The notes beneath the pieces were generated by a model. It worked only from the letters and a program-made list of their open reading frames with translations, did not search any database and was not told the DNA's origin. Source: [Mycobacterium] manitobense (lineage in GTDB: Bacteria; Actinomycetota; Actinomycetes; Mycobacteriales; Mycobacteriaceae). From it: 32,302 bases of DNA. The stretch covers positions 1 to 32,302 of the forward strand of contig NZ_JACKSJ010000078.1 of the NCBI RefSeq assembly GCF_025821665.1, in the 5' to 3' direction. How positions within the stretch are numbered: position 1 is the first letter of the stretch; each line of letters begins with the position of its first letter. The translations under genes and the position numbers were made by a program. Below, in pieces: positions 1 to 8,748 of this stretch.

Positions 1-761
1 CGCAGGCGGCCGACGACCCCCTGGCCGCGGCGGCCGAGGCGGACGGCGATGCGGCCCGGGCTGCCGCCGCACGGGCCGCCGAGGTCCGGGCCGAACTGGA
101 GCGCAGCGCCCCCGATGCCGTCGAGGCCGCGTTGGCCGACGCCACCCGCGGTGCCGATGCGCTCGGCCGCCGGCACGACGCGCTGGCCGAGGAACTGCGA
201 GAGGTCAGCACGCAGCTGAAGGTGTACGGCACCGAGGGCCGCCGGGGCAGCCTGGACGCGGCGGAGGCCGAACGCCAGCACGCCGAGCGGGAGTACCTGC
301 GGGTGCACCGGCGGGCCCGGGCGGCGCAACTGCTGCGGACGGTGATGGCGCGCCACCGCGACGCCACCCGGTCGCGCTACGTCGACCCGTTCCGCGATCA
401 GGTGGAACGCCTCGGCCGCATCGTGTTCGGGGACAGCTTCGAGGTCGAGGTGGACAGCGACCTGCGCATCTGCAGTCGCACGCTCGCCGGCCGCACGGTG
501 CCCTACGAGTCGCTGTCCGGCGGCGCCCGCGAACAGCTGGGCATCGTGGCGAGGCTGGCCGGCGCGGTGCTGGTCGCCAAGGAGGACGGCGTCCCGCTGC
601 TCATCGACGATGCGCTCGGCTTCACCGACCGCGACCGGCTGGTCAAGATGGGCGCGGTGTTCGACGTGGTGGGCGGCGACGGCCAGGTCATCGTGCTGAC
701 CTGCGACCCGCAGCGCTACGCCGCCATCGGCGGCGCCCACCACATCGAGCTGGTGCCCTGA
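1..761 (+). CDS. SMC/SbcC-like ATPase, C-terminal part (5' end outside window)
   Basis: The frame is open from base 3 to the TGA at 759-761, so about 252 C-terminal residues of a longer protein are seen. The first half is rich in Ala, Glu and Arg with almost no hydrophobic core, as in a coiled-coil arm. The end carries an ABC-type head: signature SLSGGAREQ (about 507-534), Walker B VPLLIDDAL (about 589-615) and a final beta-strand VIVLTCDP. The Walker A lobe must lie upstream. Such ATPases usually pair with a metallophosphoesterase in DNA-end or repair complexes (SbcC/SbcD, YhaN types). From memory this matches M. tuberculosis Rv1278, which sits between an Rv1277 nuclease-like gene and the GMC oxidoreductase Rv1279; the next gene here is also a GMC oxidoreductase. 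The fold is clear; a role in DNA repair is inference. Confidence 0.8.
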   Translation, partial: QAADDPLAAAAEADGDAARAAAARAAEVRAELERSAPDAVEAALADATRGADALGRRHDALAEELREVSTQLKVYGTEGRRGSLDAAEAERQHAEREYLRVHRRARAAQLLRTVMARHRDATRSRYVDPFRDQVERLGRIVFGDSFEVEVDSDLRICSRTLAGRTVPYESLSGGAREQLGIVARLAGAVLVAKEDGVPLLIDDALGFTDRDRLVKMGAVFDVVGGDGQVIVLTCDPQRYAAIGGAHHIELVP

Positions 762-773
762 GTCCTCTCGAAG

Positions 774-797
774 GTCCCGACGGCGGCGGCGCGGGAC
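774..797 (+). terminator. weak hairpin after the ATPase gene
   Basis: GTCCCG (774-779) can pair with CGGGAC (792-797) around a 12-nt GC-rich loop, 12 nt after the stop codon. There is no U-tract, which is common for mycobacterial terminators. It lies just before the candidate -10 of the next gene. Low certainty. Confidence 0.3.
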
Positions 798-799
798 TC

Positions 800-805
800 T
801 AGACT
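800..805 (+). promoter_or_regulatory. -10 hexamer TAGACT, candidate leaderless promoter
   Basis: TAGACT fits the mycobacterial TANNNT -10 pattern and ends exactly 7 nt before the ATG at 813. A transcript from this promoter would begin at or next to the start codon, giving a leaderless mRNA. This agrees with the absence of a Shine-Dalgarno sequence before 813. No clear -35 is seen, as is usual in mycobacteria. Confidence 0.5.
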
Positions 806-812
806 TCGCCCG

Positions 813-2402
813 ATGGAAGCCGACTATGTCGTCATCGGAACCGGCTCGGCCGGCGCCGTCGTGGCCAATCGCCTGAGCGCTGATCCCGGTGTCGAGGTGG
901 TGGTGCTGGAGGCCGGCCCGCCGGATAAGGACAAGTTCGTCCACATCCCGGCGGCGTTCTCGAAGCTGTTCCGCAGCGAGATGGACTGGGACTACTCCAC
1001 CGAGCCGCAACCGGAGCTGGGCGGCCGCCGCATCTACTGGCCGCGCGGCAAGGTGCTGGGCGGCTCGTCGTCGATGAACGCGATGATGTGGGTCCGCGGA
1101 TTCGCCGCCGACTACGACGAGTGGGGTGAGCTCGCTGGCCCGCAGTGGGACTACGCGCACGTCGTCGAGTATTTCCGTCGCATCGAGAACACCAGCGACG
1201 CAGCGCAAAAGGTCGAGGGAGGTTGCAGCGGCGAGGGCGGGCCGCTGCATGTCTGCCGCCAGCGCAGTCCGCGCAGTTCCACCGCGGCCTACCTCACCGC
1301 GGTGCAGGAGTGCGGCCACTCGCTGGCGAAGCCGAACGCGCCACAACCCGAGGGTTTCTGCGAGACGCTGGTCACCCAGCGCCGCGGCGCGCGGTGGAGT
1401 ACCGCCGACGGTTACCTGAAACCGGCGGCCTCCCGCAAGAACCTCACCGTGGTCACGGGCGCACACGCCACCCGGGTGGTGGTGGACGGCGGCCGGGCCG
1501 TCGGCGTCGAGTACCAGTCGGGCTCCGGCCGCAACGAGGTCCGTGCGCGGCGCGAGGTCGTGCTGTGCGCGGGCGCGGTCAACAGTCCGCAGCTGCTGAT
1601 GCTGTCCGGCATCGGTGATCGCGACCAGCTGTCCGAGCACGGCATCGACGTCGTGGCCCACGCCCCCGAGGTGGGTCGCAATCTCATCGACCACCTGTGC
1701 ACGCCGATGGGCTTCGAGGTCCGCCACGACAGCCTGTTCACTGCGGAGAAGCCGCTGGAACTCGTCCGCTACCTGGTGCGCCGCCGCGGCATGCTGACGT
1801 CGAACGTCGGCGAGGCGTACGGCTTCGTGCGGAGCCGCCCCGACCTCGAACTGCCCGACCTCGAGCTGTTGTTCGCCCCGGCACCGTTCTTCGACGAAGG
1901 CCTGGGCGACGCCTACGAGGGGCATGCGGTCGTGATGGGCCCGATCCTCGTGCGCCCGGAGAGCCGCGGAACCGTCACCCTCGCCTCGGCCGACCCGTTC
2001 GCCAAGCCGGTCATCGATCCGCGATACCTGTCCGACCCGGAGGGCCGCGACCGCGCCGCGATGATGGCCGGCCTGCGGATGACCGCCGACATCGCGAAGG
2101 CGCCCGCGATGCGTGACGTGCTCGGCAGGGTCGCGCGGCCGCTCGACGTCGAGGACACCCGCGAGGAGACGCTCGAGGAGGCGCTGCGCTTGACCTCCCA
2201 GACGCTGTACCACCCCGTCGGCACCTGCCGGATGGGTACCGACGAGGGCAGCGTCGTCGACCCCGACCTGCGGGTGCGAGGTGTCGAGGGACTACGGGTC
2301 GCCGACGCCTCGGTGATGCCCGCGATCATCCGCGGGCACACCCACGCGCCGTCGGTGGTGATCGGCGAGAAGGCCGCCGACCTGGTGCTGGCCGGTTTGT
2401 GA
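813..2402 (+). CDS. GMC-family FAD-dependent oxidoreductase
   Basis: This 529-residue flavoprotein belongs to the glucose-methanol-choline oxidoreductase family, which oxidises alcohols with a bound FAD. The N-terminus has the dinucleotide-binding motif GTGSAG (residues 9-14) followed by VVLEAG. The second FAD signature GKVLGGSSSMNAMMW lies near residue 80-95. The C-terminal active-site motif HPVGTCRMG places the catalytic His at 467, with RGHTHAP giving a second His near 511 where many relatives have Asn or His. Full length and intact motifs indicate an active enzyme. The alcohol substrate cannot be read from sequence; 'choline dehydrogenase' would be over-annotation. From memory it corresponds to M. 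tuberculosis Rv1279 (about 528 residues). The start at 813 is supported by the candidate leaderless promoter. It converges on the monooxygenase gene that ends at 2461. Confidence 0.9.
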   Translation: MEADYVVIGTGSAGAVVANRLSADPGVEVVVLEAGPPDKDKFVHIPAAFSKLFRSEMDWDYSTEPQPELGGRRIYWPRGKVLGGSSSMNAMMWVRGFAADYDEWGELAGPQWDYAHVVEYFRRIENTSDAAQKVEGGCSGEGGPLHVCRQRSPRSSTAAYLTAVQECGHSLAKPNAPQPEGFCETLVTQRRGARWSTADGYLKPAASRKNLTVVTGAHATRVVVDGGRAVGVEYQSGSGRNEVRARREVVLCAGAVNSPQLLMLSGIGDRDQLSEHGIDVVAHAPEVGRNLIDHLCTPMGFEVRHDSLFTAEKPLELVRYLVRRRGMLTSNVGEAYGFVRSRPDLELPDLELLFAPAPFFDEGLGDAYEGHAVVMGPILVRPESRGTVTLASADPFAKPVIDPRYLSDPEGRDRAAMMAGLRMTADIAKAPAMRDVLGRVARPLDVEDTREETLEEALRLTSQTLYHPVGTCRMGTDEGSVVDPDLRVRGVEGLRVADASVMPAIIRGHTHAPSVVIGEKAADLVLAGL

Positions 2403-2403
2403 T

Positions 2404-2446
2404 TTGTGGAGCCCTGGCCGCGCTCAGCGCGGCTCAGGCTCCACAA
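2404..2446. terminator. bidirectional terminator between convergent genes
   Basis: TTGTGGAGCC (2404-2413) is a perfect inverted repeat of GGCTCCACAA (2437-2446). Nested inside, GCCGCGCT (2417-2424) pairs perfectly with AGCGCGGC (2426-2433). The arm ends in T/A pairs on both sides, so each strand yields a stem flanked by short U-rich sequence. It sits between the stop codons at 2402 and 2461 and can serve both convergent genes. Confidence 0.8.
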
Positions 2447-2460
2447 GTCGCTCGGCGACG

Positions 2461-3816
2461 TCAGCTGACCGACTTCAGCCGCTGCGCCGCGGTGAACGTC
2501 GCGGGATCGAGACCCAGGTGGTCGCGCAGCGTGGTGCCCGTGTATTCGGTGCGGAACAGCCCGCGCCGCTGCAACTCCGGCACCACTGCGTCGACGAAGT
2601 CGTTGAACGTGCCCGGTGTCTGCGCCGCCGACACCATGAAGCCGTCGGCCTCCCCGGCGTGGAAGGACTCCTCGATCTGGTCGGCCACCTGCTCCGCGGT
2701 TCCCACGAACTGGGGGAGTAGCACGCCCTGGGCGTACCACTCGCCGATGTCGCGCAGCGTCAGGTTGTCGCGGTCGGCCACCCGCCGGGCGGTGTCGAAC
2801 AGCCCCTGGGTGCCGGACACCTGCACGTCCTCCACCGGCGCGTCGAGGTCGTACACCGAGAAGTCGTGGTCGGTGTGCACCGAGAGGGTGATCAAGCCCG
2901 ACACCGGGTCGGCCAGCTCGTTGTGGAACGCCTGCTTCTCGCGGGCGATCGACTCGGTCTCGCCGATGAACGGGATGAAGGCCGGGAAGATCAGCACCTG
3001 GTCCGGGTCTCGGCCGTAATCCGATGCCCGCGACTTGATGTCGTCGTAGTAGGCGCGCCTGCCCTCCGGTGTCGGGTCGATCTCGAAGATCGCCTCGGCC
3101 CACCGGGCGGCGAAGTCCCTTCCGGTGTTCGACGAGCCCGCCTGGATGAGTACCGGCCTGCCCTGCGGGGAGTGTGGGACGTTGAGCGGCCCGCGGGTGC
3201 GGAAGAACTCGCCGTCGTGGTCGACGTGCCGGATCCGCGACGGGTCGGCGAACACACCGCTGGCCTTGTCGAGCACCAGCGCGTCGGGCTCCCAACTCGC
3301 CCACAACTCCAGCGCCGTGCGGACGAACTCGTCGGCGCGCTCGTAACGGAACTCATGGCCGAGGTGCTCGTCGCGGCCGAAGTTCTGCGCCTCACCCTGG
3401 GTCAGCGACGTGACGATGTTCCACGCCACCCGGCCGCCGGTGATGTGATCGAGGCTGGCGAAGATGCGGGCCAGCTCATAGGGGTGGAAGTACGTGGCCG
3501 ACTTCGTGATCGCGACACCGAGCTTCGTGGTGACCGCGGCGATGCTGGCCGCCACGATCGACGGGTCGAGCGTCGCGGTGGCCTGCGTGCCCCGGCGTAG
3601 CGGCTCGGCGATCCCGTCGCCGTACCGCACCGGCGCGGCCAGCAGGTCGGCGAAGAACACGAAGTCGAACTTGCCGCGCTCCAGGATGCGGCCCAGGCGG
3701 TGGTAGTACTCCGGCGAGGTGAAGCGGGTGTCGCTGGCCGGATGTCGCCACGCGGCGTGCGAGTGGGTGACCTGCGACGCGATCTGGAATCCGCCGAGGT
3801 GCAGTTGACGAGTCAC
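2461..3816 (-). CDS. NtaA/SnaA/DszA-family flavin-dependent monooxygenase
   Basis: The product (451 residues) is an LLM-class TIM-barrel monooxygenase of the NtaA/SnaA/DszA/SoxA group. These use FMNH2 from a separate reductase to oxidise C-S or C-N compounds such as dibenzothiophene sulfone or nitrilotriacetate. Family landmarks are the N-terminal LGGFQ segment, WRHP near residue 25, HITGGRVAWNIVTS with YERADEFV about 35 residues later, and QAGSSNTGRDFAA for FMN phosphate binding. I chose the GTG at 3814-3816 because AAAGGAG stands 5 nt upstream; the ATG at 3852 lies inside the loop of an inverted repeat and has no ribosome site. The gene is last in the reverse-strand block with oppBCDA and the DszC-like gene. 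No flavin reductase partner is seen in the block. The substrate is unknown; organosulfur is inferred from family and context. Confidence 0.88.
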   Translation of the reverse strand: MTRQLHLGGFQIASQVTHSHAAWRHPASDTRFTSPEYYHRLGRILERGKFDFVFFADLLAAPVRYGDGIAEPLRRGTQATATLDPSIVAASIAAVTTKLGVAITKSATYFHPYELARIFASLDHITGGRVAWNIVTSLTQGEAQNFGRDEHLGHEFRYERADEFVRTALELWASWEPDALVLDKASGVFADPSRIRHVDHDGEFFRTRGPLNVPHSPQGRPVLIQAGSSNTGRDFAARWAEAIFEIDPTPEGRRAYYDDIKSRASDYGRDPDQVLIFPAFIPFIGETESIAREKQAFHNELADPVSGLITLSVHTDHDFSVYDLDAPVEDVQVSGTQGLFDTARRVADRDNLTLRDIGEWYAQGVLLPQFVGTAEQVADQIEESFHAGEADGFMVSAAQTPGTFNDFVDAVVPELQRRGLFRTEYTGTTLRDHLGLDPATFTAAQRLKSVS

Positions 3817-3833
3817 GAGTGCTCCTTTCTCCA

Positions 3834-3886
3834 GCGATTTCGGCGCGCTCACCGTCGCTCACCGAACGAAAGTGCGCCGAAATCGC
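3834..3886. repeat. 13-bp perfect inverted repeat between the two monooxygenase genes
   Basis: GCGATTTCGGCGC (3834-3846) and GCGCCGAAATCGC (3874-3886) are perfect inverted copies around a 27-nt loop. The loop holds a direct repeat of GCTCACCG (3847-3854 and 3857-3864). The structure begins 14 nt after the DszC-like stop and ends 5 nt before the next ribosome site. It could be an attenuator or partial terminator, or a copy of a dispersed palindromic element. Confidence 0.7.
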
Positions 3887-3900
3887 ATGAGGGCGAGGGG

Positions 3901-5124
3901 TCAGAAGTAGGCGTTGGCCGGAATCGGCGTGCCGTGCAACAGGTTCTGGCCGATCACCCGGGCCTTGTACGCCACCGGGTTGTGCAGGGTGATGGTGCGG
4001 ATGTTGCGCCAGTGCCTGTCGAGGTTGCGCTGCCGGCTCGCGGCGCTGGCCCCGCCGAGTTCGAGCAGCCGGGTCGCGGCCTCGGGGGCGACCTGATCCA
4101 GGTGCACCTTCACCTTCGCGGCCCGCAGCTGCGCCTCGGTCGCCAACCGGGCGTCGGGCACGCCGCCGGTCTCCGACGCGTCGGCGGCGCCGATCGCCGT
4201 GGCGGCGTCGAGCACGGCTGCCCGCGCGACGGATGCGGTGCTGGCCAGTTCGCCGAGCTGACGCTGCAGCAGTGGATCGTCGGACGGCCGTTCGGCGAGC
4301 GCATGATTGAAGTTGCGGTCGCGCGACTCCAGCAGTGCCACACCGTCGTCGACGACGTTGGCCAGCACGCCTGCGACGACGGCGTGGATGTAGAGCTGCA
4401 GCGCCGCGTACTGCACCGTCGGCGTCGGCTCGGCGTCATACGGCGTGTCGATGAGCACCTCGTCGGCGGACACCGCCACCGCGGTGAACGTGGTGGTGCC
4501 CGTGCCGGTACGACGCTGGCCGAAACCGTCCCAGTCGTCCACCAGCGTCACCCCGTCGCGGTCGGTGGGCACCACGACGGTGGCCACCGAATCATGGTCG
4601 GTGGTGGTCGCCACGGTCAGGTGATCGGAGAACAGAGTGCCTGTGCTGTAGTACTTCTCGCCGTCGAGCCGGAACCCCTCGCCATCCGGCGTCAGGCGGG
4701 TGTTGAACACCAGGCTGCCCACGGCGAGCGAGCCCTTCTCGCTGAACGCGTTGCCGAACACCTTGCCCGCGGCGACCTCGTCGAGCCATCGCCGCGACAC
4801 CGCGTCGGCCGGGTCGGCGCGCAGCGCGCGAAGCCGCTCCTCGACGAACCAGAAGTGGGTCCGGAAGATGTGGGCGACGATCGGATCGGCGCGAGCCACG
4901 TCGATGATTACCGAGAACAGTTCCGGCACAGTGAGTCCCGCGCCACCGAGCTCGACGGGCAGACGCAAGGCACCGAACCCGGCGCGCTTGAGTGCGGCGA
5001 CCTGGTCGAACGGGTTCTGGTCCTCGAGGTCGCGGTCCTTCGCGCCCGCGGCGATCTGTGCCAGCAGGATCGCGAACTCCGGCGAGTCGGGCAGCAGCGG
5101 GTTGAGACGCTCAACGGTGGTCAT
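3901..5124 (-). CDS. DszC/SfnB-like acyl-CoA-dehydrogenase-fold flavin monooxygenase
   Basis: The 407-residue product has the three-part acyl-CoA dehydrogenase fold: N-terminal helices with LPVELGGAGLTVPEL (about 55-70), a beta domain around FRLDGEKYYSTGTL (about 150-165), and C-terminal helices ending in HNPVAYKARVIG. That C-terminal motif, plus lack of an obvious catalytic Glu in the usual place, points to the DszC/SfnB group, flavin-dependent monooxygenases that attack sulfur or nitrogen compounds rather than acyl-CoA. It lies 63 nt downstream of oppA and 84 nt upstream of the DszA-like gene, on the same strand. A TAGAAC sequence (minus strand, 5131-5136) 6 nt before the ATG could allow a separate leaderless transcript. 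Automatic pipelines would call this 'acyl-CoA dehydrogenase', which would probably mislead. Confidence 0.85.
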   Translation of the reverse strand: MTTVERLNPLLPDSPEFAILLAQIAAGAKDRDLEDQNPFDQVAALKRAGFGALRLPVELGGAGLTVPELFSVIIDVARADPIVAHIFRTHFWFVEERLRALRADPADAVSRRWLDEVAAGKVFGNAFSEKGSLAVGSLVFNTRLTPDGEGFRLDGEKYYSTGTLFSDHLTVATTTDHDSVATVVVPTDRDGVTLVDDWDGFGQRRTGTGTTTFTAVAVSADEVLIDTPYDAEPTPTVQYAALQLYIHAVVAGVLANVVDDGVALLESRDRNFNHALAERPSDDPLLQRQLGELASTASVARAAVLDAATAIGAADASETGGVPDARLATEAQLRAAKVKVHLDQVAPEAATRLLELGGASAASRQRNLDRHWRNIRTITLHNPVAYKARVIGQNLLHGTPIPANAYF

Positions 5125-5187
5125 GGCGCAGTTCTACCGACGGCGCCCGGCGGCGGCACTGCTTTGGATCAGGCGGAACCGAACGGG

Positions 5188-6867
5188 CTACGGCATGAAC
5201 CCGATCGCGGTGTAGTTGAGGTCGCCGATCCCGGCCGGGCCGTAGTTCGCCAGGTTGCTGCGGACCGCGACGTTGCCCGCCGACTGGAACAGCGGCAGGC
5301 TGTGCCCCGCCTCGAAGATCATCTTGTCGAGCTCGTTGGCGTTGACGCGGGCCGTGGCGGGATCCAGCTCGGACAGCGTCTTCTCGATCTGCGCGTCGAT
5401 CTCGGGGCTGCTGATCTTGCCGACGTTTCCCTCGCCGGTGGACGAGTAGATCTGGGTCAGGCTCGACAGCGGGAAGGCGTCGCCGCCGTAGGCGAACTGC
5501 ACGAGATCGAAGTTGCCGGGCGTGACGAACTCGGTGAACAGCCGGCCTCCGGCGGCGGGTACCAGCTCCAGGTTGACGCCGATCTGCGCCAGGTTGTTCT
5601 GCGCCACCTGGGCGATCTGCCGGGTGCTCAACGCGTCGTAGAAGACGTCGCGGATGCGCAGTTGTCTGCCGTCCTTCTCCCGGAACTGCCCGTTCAGCCG
5701 CCAGCCCAGCGCGTCGAGCTCGGCCCTGGCCCTGTCCTGATCGAAGGCGACCGCGGCACTGTTGTCCTGGTAGCCCTCTTGGCCGGCGAGGTAGATGTGG
5801 TTGTTCAGCGGGCGCGGCTCGTTCACGAGGCCGTTCTGCGACACCGTCGCGATGGCCTGCCGGTCGATACCCTTCGCGACGGCGAGCCGCAGCCTCGGGT
5901 CGGACAGGATCGAGCCCGGTGCGCCGTTGACGGTGAAGTGGTACCAGCTCGCGGCAGGGGCGCGCCGGATGGTGATGCCCGCCGTGTTGCGGGCGGTGTC
6001 GAGTTCGTCGCGGGTGGCCAGGCCCATCGCGTCCAACGCATTGTTCTGCAGGGCGGGAACCCGGGCCGCGTCGTCGAGCACCGTGAACGTGATGGAGTCC
6101 AGCCGGGGTTTCGTGCCCCACCAATTCGGGTTGCGGGTCAACACGATTCGCTGCGCGGCCTTGTCCACCGTGGAGACGATGAACGGGCCGGCCGACGGGC
6201 CCGGCCCGTTGAGCTGGCCGCGGTTGAACGCCTCGGGATCGGCGGTCGTGCTCTTGGGGTAGAGCATGGTGTTGCCGGCGAAGAATCCCTTCCAGTCGGC
6301 GTAGTGCGCCTTGAAGGTGACCACGGCCTGCCGGTCGTCGACACCCTTGGTCACCGACTCGACGCGCTCGGTGCCGTTCGGGGACGCGACGAGGAACCGC
6401 TCGTCCTTGCCGCCGGTCGCGTTGATCTGGGAAGCGATGTCCTCCCACGTGATCGGCGTCCCGTCGGACCACGTCGCCTTGGGGTTGATTGTGTAGGTGA
6501 CCTGTTGCGGGTCGGTGCTCGTGAGCTCGACGTTGGTGAAGTAGTCGGTGTTGACGGTGGTCTGCCCGTCGGGGGCGATGATGAACGCCCGCGGCATCGT
6601 GGGGCGCAGCAGTCCGCCGAGTTCGCCGAGGTTGCCGTCGATGTGCAGCGTGTTGAAGTTCGGCGGGAAGCCGGTGAGCGCGAGGCGCAGGTTGCCCCCG
6701 TCGCGCAGGCTCGCCGGGTCCTGGGGGTTGATGTCGCTGGTGGTGCCGAGTTCGGCGTTGCCGCCCGGCGACGGCGCCCCGTCGTCGCGGCTCGAGCAAC
6801 CGGCGAGGGTGAGGACCAGTACGGCCGCGGCGGCGAGGGCTCGTCGGGCGCCGAACGTGTGCGTCAT
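5188..6867 (-). CDS. oppA: Opp/Dpp-type substrate-binding lipoprotein
   Basis: The 559-residue product is a family-5 (SBP_bac_5) extracellular solute-binding protein. It opens with an Arg-Arg pair, a hydrophobic stretch and the lipobox LAGC with Cys24 as the lipidation site, so it should be anchored outside the membrane. Family features include NPKATWSDGTPITWEDI (about 127-143), and the C-terminal Asp/Glu-rich domain is intact. It captures the ligand for the permease pair OppB/OppC and ATPase OppD encoded directly upstream. From memory it corresponds to M. tuberculosis Rv1280c, whose system has been linked to peptide and glutathione uptake. The 30-nt gap from oppD contains a candidate internal leaderless promoter, which may let the binding protein be made in excess. 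The ligand cannot be read from sequence; the downstream monooxygenases suggest an organosulfur or peptide-like compound. Confidence 0.88.
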   Translation of the reverse strand: MTHTFGARRALAAAAVLVLTLAGCSSRDDGAPSPGGNAELGTTSDINPQDPASLRDGGNLRLALTGFPPNFNTLHIDGNLGELGGLLRPTMPRAFIIAPDGQTTVNTDYFTNVELTSTDPQQVTYTINPKATWSDGTPITWEDIASQINATGGKDERFLVASPNGTERVESVTKGVDDRQAVVTFKAHYADWKGFFAGNTMLYPKSTTADPEAFNRGQLNGPGPSAGPFIVSTVDKAAQRIVLTRNPNWWGTKPRLDSITFTVLDDAARVPALQNNALDAMGLATRDELDTARNTAGITIRRAPAASWYHFTVNGAPGSILSDPRLRLAVAKGIDRQAIATVSQNGLVNEPRPLNNHIYLAGQEGYQDNSAAVAFDQDRARAELDALGWRLNGQFREKDGRQLRIRDVFYDALSTRQIAQVAQNNLAQIGVNLELVPAAGGRLFTEFVTPGNFDLVQFAYGGDAFPLSSLTQIYSSTGEGNVGKISSPEIDAQIEKTLSELDPATARVNANELDKMIFEAGHSLPLFQSAGNVAVRSNLANYGPAGIGDLNYTAIGFMP

Positions 6868-6874
6868 CGCACCG

Positions 6875-6880
6875 ATGCTA
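6875..6880 (-). promoter_or_regulatory. -10 hexamer TAGCAT, candidate leaderless promoter of oppA
   Basis: On the minus strand TAGCAT is followed by 7 nt and then the oppA ATG at 6867, the same geometry seen before the GMC gene. No Shine-Dalgarno sequence precedes oppA. An internal promoter here would raise the level of the binding protein relative to the permease. Confidence 0.45.
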
Positions 6881-6897
6881 GCGGCGCGTCACGCCGA

Positions 6898-8748
6898 TCA
6901 GCGGTTGCCGTGCAGTTCCGCGGGCGGCCGGGGCACCGCGGCCAGCAACGCGCGGGTGTACTCGTGTTGGGGGTCGCCGAGCACCGAGTCGGCGTCGCCC
7001 TGTTCGACGATGGCGCCGCGGTGCATCACGGCCACCCGGTGGGCCAGGTGCTTCACCACCGACAGGTCGTGCGAGACGAACAGGTAGGACAGCCCGAACC
7101 GCTCCTGCAGGTCGAGCAGCAGGTTGATGATGCCGGCCTGGATCGACACGTCGAGGGCCGACACCGGCTCGTCGAGCGCCAGGATCTTCGGTTGCAGCGC
7201 CAGGGCGCGGGCGATGCCGATCCGCTGCTTCTGGCCGCCGGAGAACTCTGCGGGGAACCGGGCGGCGTCCGAGCGGTGCATGCCGACGGTGGTCAACAGG
7301 TCGGCCACCCGGTCCTCGACGTCCGCCTTACCGAAACCGTTGGCCGACAAGGGTTCGGCGAGCACCTCGTACACCGGCAGCCTCGGGTCGAGGGAGGCGA
7401 CGGGGTCCTGGAACACCACCTGCAGCTCGCGCCGCAGCGAGCGCCGTGTCGCCTTGCCCGCCGCGGCCACGTCGTGACCCAGCACCTCGATAGAACCGCC
7501 CTGCGGCGCGGTGAGTTCGAGGATCTCGTGCAGCGTCGTCGACTTGCCGGACCCGGACTCGCCCACGATGCCGAGGGTGCGCCCGGCGGGCAGGTCGAAG
7601 CTGATGCCGTCGACGGCGCGCACTTCGCCCACCTTGCGGCGCAACACGACACCCTTGGTGAGCGAGTAGGTGCGCGTCAGATCCCGGACACGCAGGGCAA
7701 CGTCGTCCTCGGTCTCCACGTCGGCGACGCGGGTGGGTTGGGTGCTCACCCCGTACAACTGGGCGGCGCTGCGACCGGCGACGTGCTCGGTGCGGATGCA
7801 GGCGGCGGTGTGGCCCGCCGCGACGGGCAGCAGGTCGGGTTCGGCGGCGCTGCAGTCGTCGATGGCCAGGGGGCAGCGCGGGGTGAACGGGCAGCCCGGG
7901 GGCAGCGCCGTCAGCGCGGGCGGCGCGCCGGGGATCGGCACCAGCCGGGTGCCCTGACGCGCGTCGAGGCGCGGAACCGACCCGAGCAGCCCTGCGGTGT
8001 AGGGCATTCGCCGGTCTGAGTAGAGGGTTTCGACGCCGGCCACCTCGACGGCCCGCCCGGCGTACATGACGAGCGCCCGGTCCGCGAAATCCGCCACCAC
8101 CCCGAGGTCGTGGGTGATGACGATGACGCCCGCGCCGGTGACGTCGCGGGCGGTGCGCAGCACGTCGAGGATCTGCGCCTGCACGGTGACGTCGAGCGCG
8201 GTGGTCGGCTCGTCGCAGATCAGCAGGTCGGGATCATTGGCGATGGCGATCGCGATGACGACCCGCTGCCGTTCACCGCCGGACAGCTCGTGCGGGAAGG
8301 ACCGGGCGCGCCGGTCGGGCTGACGGATACCGACGAGGTCGAGCAGCTCGACCGCCCTCCGGCGCGCCGCGGCCCGGCCGAGGTCGCGCTGATGGATGCG
8401 CAGCGACTCGGCGATCTGGTCGCCGACGGTGTAGACCGGCGTCAGCGCCGACATCGGGTCCTGGAAGACGGTGCCGATGCGGGCGCCGCGGACGGCCGAC
8501 ATGGCCCGGTCGTCGCGGTCGAGGAGTTCCTCGCCGTGCAGCCGCACCGACCCGGTGACCTCGGCGTACTCGGGCAGCAAGCCGACGACGGCCATCGCCG
8601 CGGCCGACTTGCCGGAGCCCGATTCGCCGACGACGGCCAGCACCTCGCCGGGCTCCACGCGGTAGGTCAGCCCGCGCACGGCGTGCACCGACGCCTCCTC
8701 GGTGGGGAAGGACACGTGCAGGTCGGTGACCTCCAGCAGCGGGCTCAC
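6898..8748 (-). CDS. oppD: Opp/Dpp-type ABC transporter, fused double ATPase
   Basis: The 616-residue protein fuses two ABC ATPase units that are separate OppD and OppF in many bacteria. Unit one has Walker A GESGSGKS at 41-48, signature LSGGERQRV and Walker B LLICDEP. A Cys-containing oligopeptide-transporter C-terminal segment ([16 protein letters not shown]) follows. Unit two has a second GESGSGKS near 395, signature FSGGQKQRI and Walker B ILALDEP. Both sites look competent for ATP hydrolysis. The GTG start at 8746-8748 overlaps the oppC stop by four bases (GTGA), implying translational coupling. From memory it matches M. tuberculosis Rv1281c (about 612 residues). Confidence 0.92.
   Translation of the reverse strand: MSPLLEVTDLHVSFPTEEASVHAVRGLTYRVEPGEVLAVVGESGSGKSAAAMAVVGLLPEYAEVTGSVRLHGEELLDRDDRAMSAVRGARIGTVFQDPMSALTPVYTVGDQIAESLRIHQRDLGRAAARRRAVELLDLVGIRQPDRRARSFPHELSGGERQRVVIAIAIANDPDLLICDEPTTALDVTVQAQILDVLRTARDVTGAGVIVITHDLGVVADFADRALVMYAGRAVEVAGVETLYSDRRMPYTAGLLGSVPRLDARQGTRLVPIPGAPPALTALPPGCPFTPRCPLAIDDCSAAEPDLLPVAAGHTAACIRTEHVAGRSAAQLYGVSTQPTRVADVETEDDVALRVRDLTRTYSLTKGVVLRRKVGEVRAVDGISFDLPAGRTLGIVGESGSGKSTTLHEILELTAPQGGSIEVLGHDVAAAGKATRRSLRRELQVVFQDPVASLDPRLPVYEVLAEPLSANGFGKADVEDRVADLLTTVGMHRSDAARFPAEFSGGQKQRIGIARALALQPKILALDEPVSALDVSIQAGIINLLLDLQERFGLSYLFVSHDLSVVKHLAHRVAVMHRGAIVEQGDADSVLGDPQHEYTRALLAAVPRPPAELHGNR

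Noticed and set aside
3817..3852. ATG start for the DszA-like gene at 3852
   Set aside because: It lies within an inverted-repeat loop and lacks a ribosome site; GTG at 3816 has AAAGGAG 5 nt upstream.
5111..6799. Minus-strand open frame of 562 codons overlapping oppA
   Set aside because: It is a shifted reading of oppA with no domain; the oppA frame has the lipobox and family motifs.
3700..8019. Plus-strand open frame of 1439 codons
   Set aside because: It runs antisense to five well-supported reverse-strand genes with clear domains; its translation is Arg/Gly/Val-rich with no motif. It is a by-product of high third-position GC.
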